Position numbers and translations under genes: made by a program. Below are positions 5,427 through 7,220 of a stretch of DNA of 7,220 bases, one piece after another; positions within the stretch are counted from its first letter, which is position 1; the number at the start of each line of letters is the position of its first letter. The DNA comes from Ekhidna sp. (GTDB taxonomy: Bacteria; Bacteroidota; Bacteroidia; Cytophagales; Cyclobacteriaceae). The stretch covers positions 1-7,220 of the forward strand of contig JABSPG010000184.1 of assembly GCA_013214445.1 (NCBI GenBank). The letters are read 5' to 3'. Below the pieces are notes generated by a model. That model had not been told where the DNA came from. It made no database searches and worked only from the letters and a program-made list of their open reading frames with translations.

Positions 5427-7220
5427 ATGGCTAAAAACACTTACAAGACCAAATCAGAAAAGAAGGAGAAAAAATCTATTAAACTGTCGTTCCTGAGAGA
5501 TAGAAAATTTCAACTTTTTGTTGGCTTCACCCTGCTACTCGTGTCGATTTTTCTGACAGTTTCCTTCATTTCCTACTTTACTGCCGGACAGGCGGATCAA
5601 AGCGTGGTGGAGGCCTACACCAACACCGCAATCAAAGAGTCTGGTCTGGAAGTTCAAAATGTTTTTGGCCTGATTGGAGCTATATCTGCCCACTACTTCA
5701 TATTCTTATGGTTCGGTGTAGCAGCCATCCTAATCCCTCCCTTTTTGTTCATAGTCGCTTATAGGATCATCTGGAATCATTCGCTATTGCCAATTCCAAA
5801 GTCCTTCAACTTTATGACCTTCTACTTAATCTGGATTAGTCTGGTCATGGGATATTTTTTGCTATCAAAAGAAGAAATTTCTGCACTAGGGTTTCTGAGC
5901 GGTGGTATTGGCTATGAATTAGCTGTTATCGCTCAAAGCCTAATGGGATGGGGAGCAATCCTCTTCATCATATTTCTTTTTGTGGTATTTAATATGTTCT
6001 TCTTTAATATCACACAAGTGCCTGCTTTGGCTGGAGCTTCACTCTCATTAGATGGCATTCTCGACAAGCTCAAATCATTTGCGCCCGAAAAAAAGAAGGA
6101 AGAGCCAAGTCCCGATATTTCTTCAGTTCTGGATCAAATCAAGAAAGAGGTAGCCGAGGAAGATGCTAATAGAGATGAAAGCGAAACATGGGTTGTCAAG
6201 AAATTACCAACTAAGCCTCCCGCACAGAAGGAAAAGCCAGACTTAGAATTCATCGTAGACCTTCCTGAATTCAAGGAAGAGCAAGTGCTTCCTAAAGAAA
6301 TTGAAGAAAAAGTTTTTGCTCCTAAAAAACCGCCTGAGGAAGAATCACTTTCAATTACTCCTTCAAGCGTAGATAACCCTTCCAATGAAGTAGAAAAACC
6401 GGTATCGAAAAATGAAGAATTTGAAGACCTTTCCTTTGAGGTGGAACAAAAAGAATTTGAGGAAGAAATTCAAGAAGAGGCGGTAAACTACGATCCAACG
6501 CTTGACCTGCCAAAATATCGATTTCCTGTACCTGGCCTTTTGATTGAATACCCCGAGAAAGCTAGGACTGTATCAAAAGACGAACTTGAAGCAAACAAGG
6601 ATCGAATTATTGAGACGCTTGTCAATTTTAAAATTGGCATCTCGAGCATTAAGGCCACTATTGGTCCAACTGTCACTCTCTATGAAATAGTGCCTGAGGC
6701 TGGTGTTAAAATCTCAAAAATCAAGAACCTAGAGGATGATATTGCACTTAGCTTAGCTGCATTAGGCATCAGAATCATTGCCCCGATACCTGGGAAAGGG
6801 ACCATAGGTATAGAAGTTCCAAACAAAAATCGGGAGATGGTTGACGCAAGGTCGGTTATTACCACAAGTAAGTTCATGGATAGTAAGATGGATTTACCAG
6901 TTGTACTGGGTAAGACCATTTCTAACGAAGTGTTTGTGACTGACCTAGCCAAAATGCCACACTTACTTATGGCAGGAGCCACAGGACAAGGAAAGTCAGT
7001 CGGTTTGAATATCATTCTTACCTCCTTACTATACAAGAAGCATCCATCTCAGCTGAAACTTGTGCTTGTAGATCCAAAGAAGGTAGAATTGACACTGTTC
7101 AATCAAGTTGAAAAACACTTTTTGGCCAAGCTACCTGATAGTGACGAGCCTATCATTACCGACACTTCCAAAGTAGTGAATACACTTAATTCACTATGCA
7201 TTGAGATGGACAATCGGTAT
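5427..7220 (+). CDS. ftsK: DNA translocase FtsK (3' end beyond window)
   Basis: FtsK sits at the division septum and pumps chromosomal DNA with ATP, bringing dif sites together and activating XerCD. The window holds 598 codons with no stop. Four membrane helices are visible at about 29-51, 84-112, 127-146 and 165-192, after a very basic N-terminus. A charged linker runs from about 205 to 352, rich in Glu, Lys and Pro and probably disordered. The motor follows: YDPTLDLPKYRFP (355-367) opens the alpha domain, and the RecA-like beta domain has the Walker A motif GATGQGKS (517-524) and LVLVDPKKVEL (545-555). The rest of the motor, including the catalytic Walker B region, and the DNA-reading gamma domain should lie beyond the edge. 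The ATG at 5427 is the only Met before the first helix and has no Shine-Dalgarno. It follows pyrD by 38 bases. SpoIIIE is the same family; FtsK is the usual name here. Confidence 0.95.
   Translation, partial: MAKNTYKTKSEKKEKKSIKLSFLRDRKFQLFVGFTLLLVSIFLTVSFISYFTAGQADQSVVEAYTNTAIKESGLEVQNVFGLIGAISAHYFIFLWFGVAAILIPPFLFIVAYRIIWNHSLLPIPKSFNFMTFYLIWISLVMGYFLLSKEEISALGFLSGGIGYELAVIAQSLMGWGAILFIIFLFVVFNMFFFNITQVPALAGASLSLDGILDKLKSFAPEKKKEEPSPDISSVLDQIKKEVAEEDANRDESETWVVKKLPTKPPAQKEKPDLEFIVDLPEFKEEQVLPKEIEEKVFAPKKPPEEESLSITPSSVDNPSNEVEKPVSKNEEFEDLSFEVEQKEFEEEIQEEAVNYDPTLDLPKYRFPVPGLLIEYPEKARTVSKDELEANKDRIIETLVNFKIGISSIKATIGPTVTLYEIVPEAGVKISKIKNLEDDIALSLAALGIRIIAPIPGKGTIGIEVPNKNREMVDARSVITTSKFMDSKMDLPVVLGKTISNEVFVTDLAKMPHLLMAGATGQGKSVGLNIILTSLLYKKHPSQLKLVLVDPKKVELTLFNQVEKHFLAKLPDSDEPIITDTSKVVNTLNSLCIEMDNRY

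Noticed and set aside
6134..6385. Antisense open frame opposite the ftsK linker
   Set aside because: Its Ser-rich sequence is the mirror of Glu/Lys-rich linker codons; the sense frame is unbroken and clearly FtsK.

Overview
The window looks like chromosomal DNA from a marine or soil Bacteroidota, most likely of the Cytophagales type. The reasons are AT-rich coding sequence, start codons mostly without a Shine-Dalgarno sequence, promoter-like strings resembling the Bacteroidota TTTG / TAnnTTTG pattern, and an FtsK whose inter-domain sequence (YDPTLDLPKYRFP) I associate with that phylum. The assignment is from memory of families, not from a search.

Layout. Positions 11-529 (+) encode an unrecognised four-helix membrane protein. 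Positions 588-2261 (+) encode a probable secreted zinc metallopeptidase (HEFNH plus SEGIAE) with a C-terminal TPR array; it has no ATG start and probably begins at TTG. It converges with an EF-hand calcium-binding protein at 2284-2835 (-), and an inverted repeat lies across the junction. Upstream of the EF-hand gene on the same strand is aroQ, the type II 3-dehydroquinase, at 2945-3370 (-), which starts at GTG. Divergent from aroQ is a + strand group: xerD (3464-4360), pyrD (4360-5388) and the first 598 codons of ftsK (5427 to the window edge).

How the genes fit together. xerD and pyrD share TGATG and are almost certainly co-transcribed. ftsK follows 38 bases later, either by read-through or from a weak promoter candidate that overlaps the end of pyrD. 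XerD and FtsK act together in chromosome dimer resolution at dif in other bacteria, so their proximity makes functional sense. PyrD (pyrimidine synthesis) and AroQ (shikimate pathway) are housekeeping enzymes. The 93-base aroQ-xerD gap holds a perfect 8+8 inverted repeat centred on TAT, whose internal palindrome TAAATTTA could serve as the -7 box in both directions.

I see no mobile element, CRISPR array, RNA gene or defence system. Most of the window is core chromosome. The least ordinary parts are the peptidase-TPR protein, the EF-hand protein and the small membrane protein. I do not see convincing evidence of a new multi-gene system.
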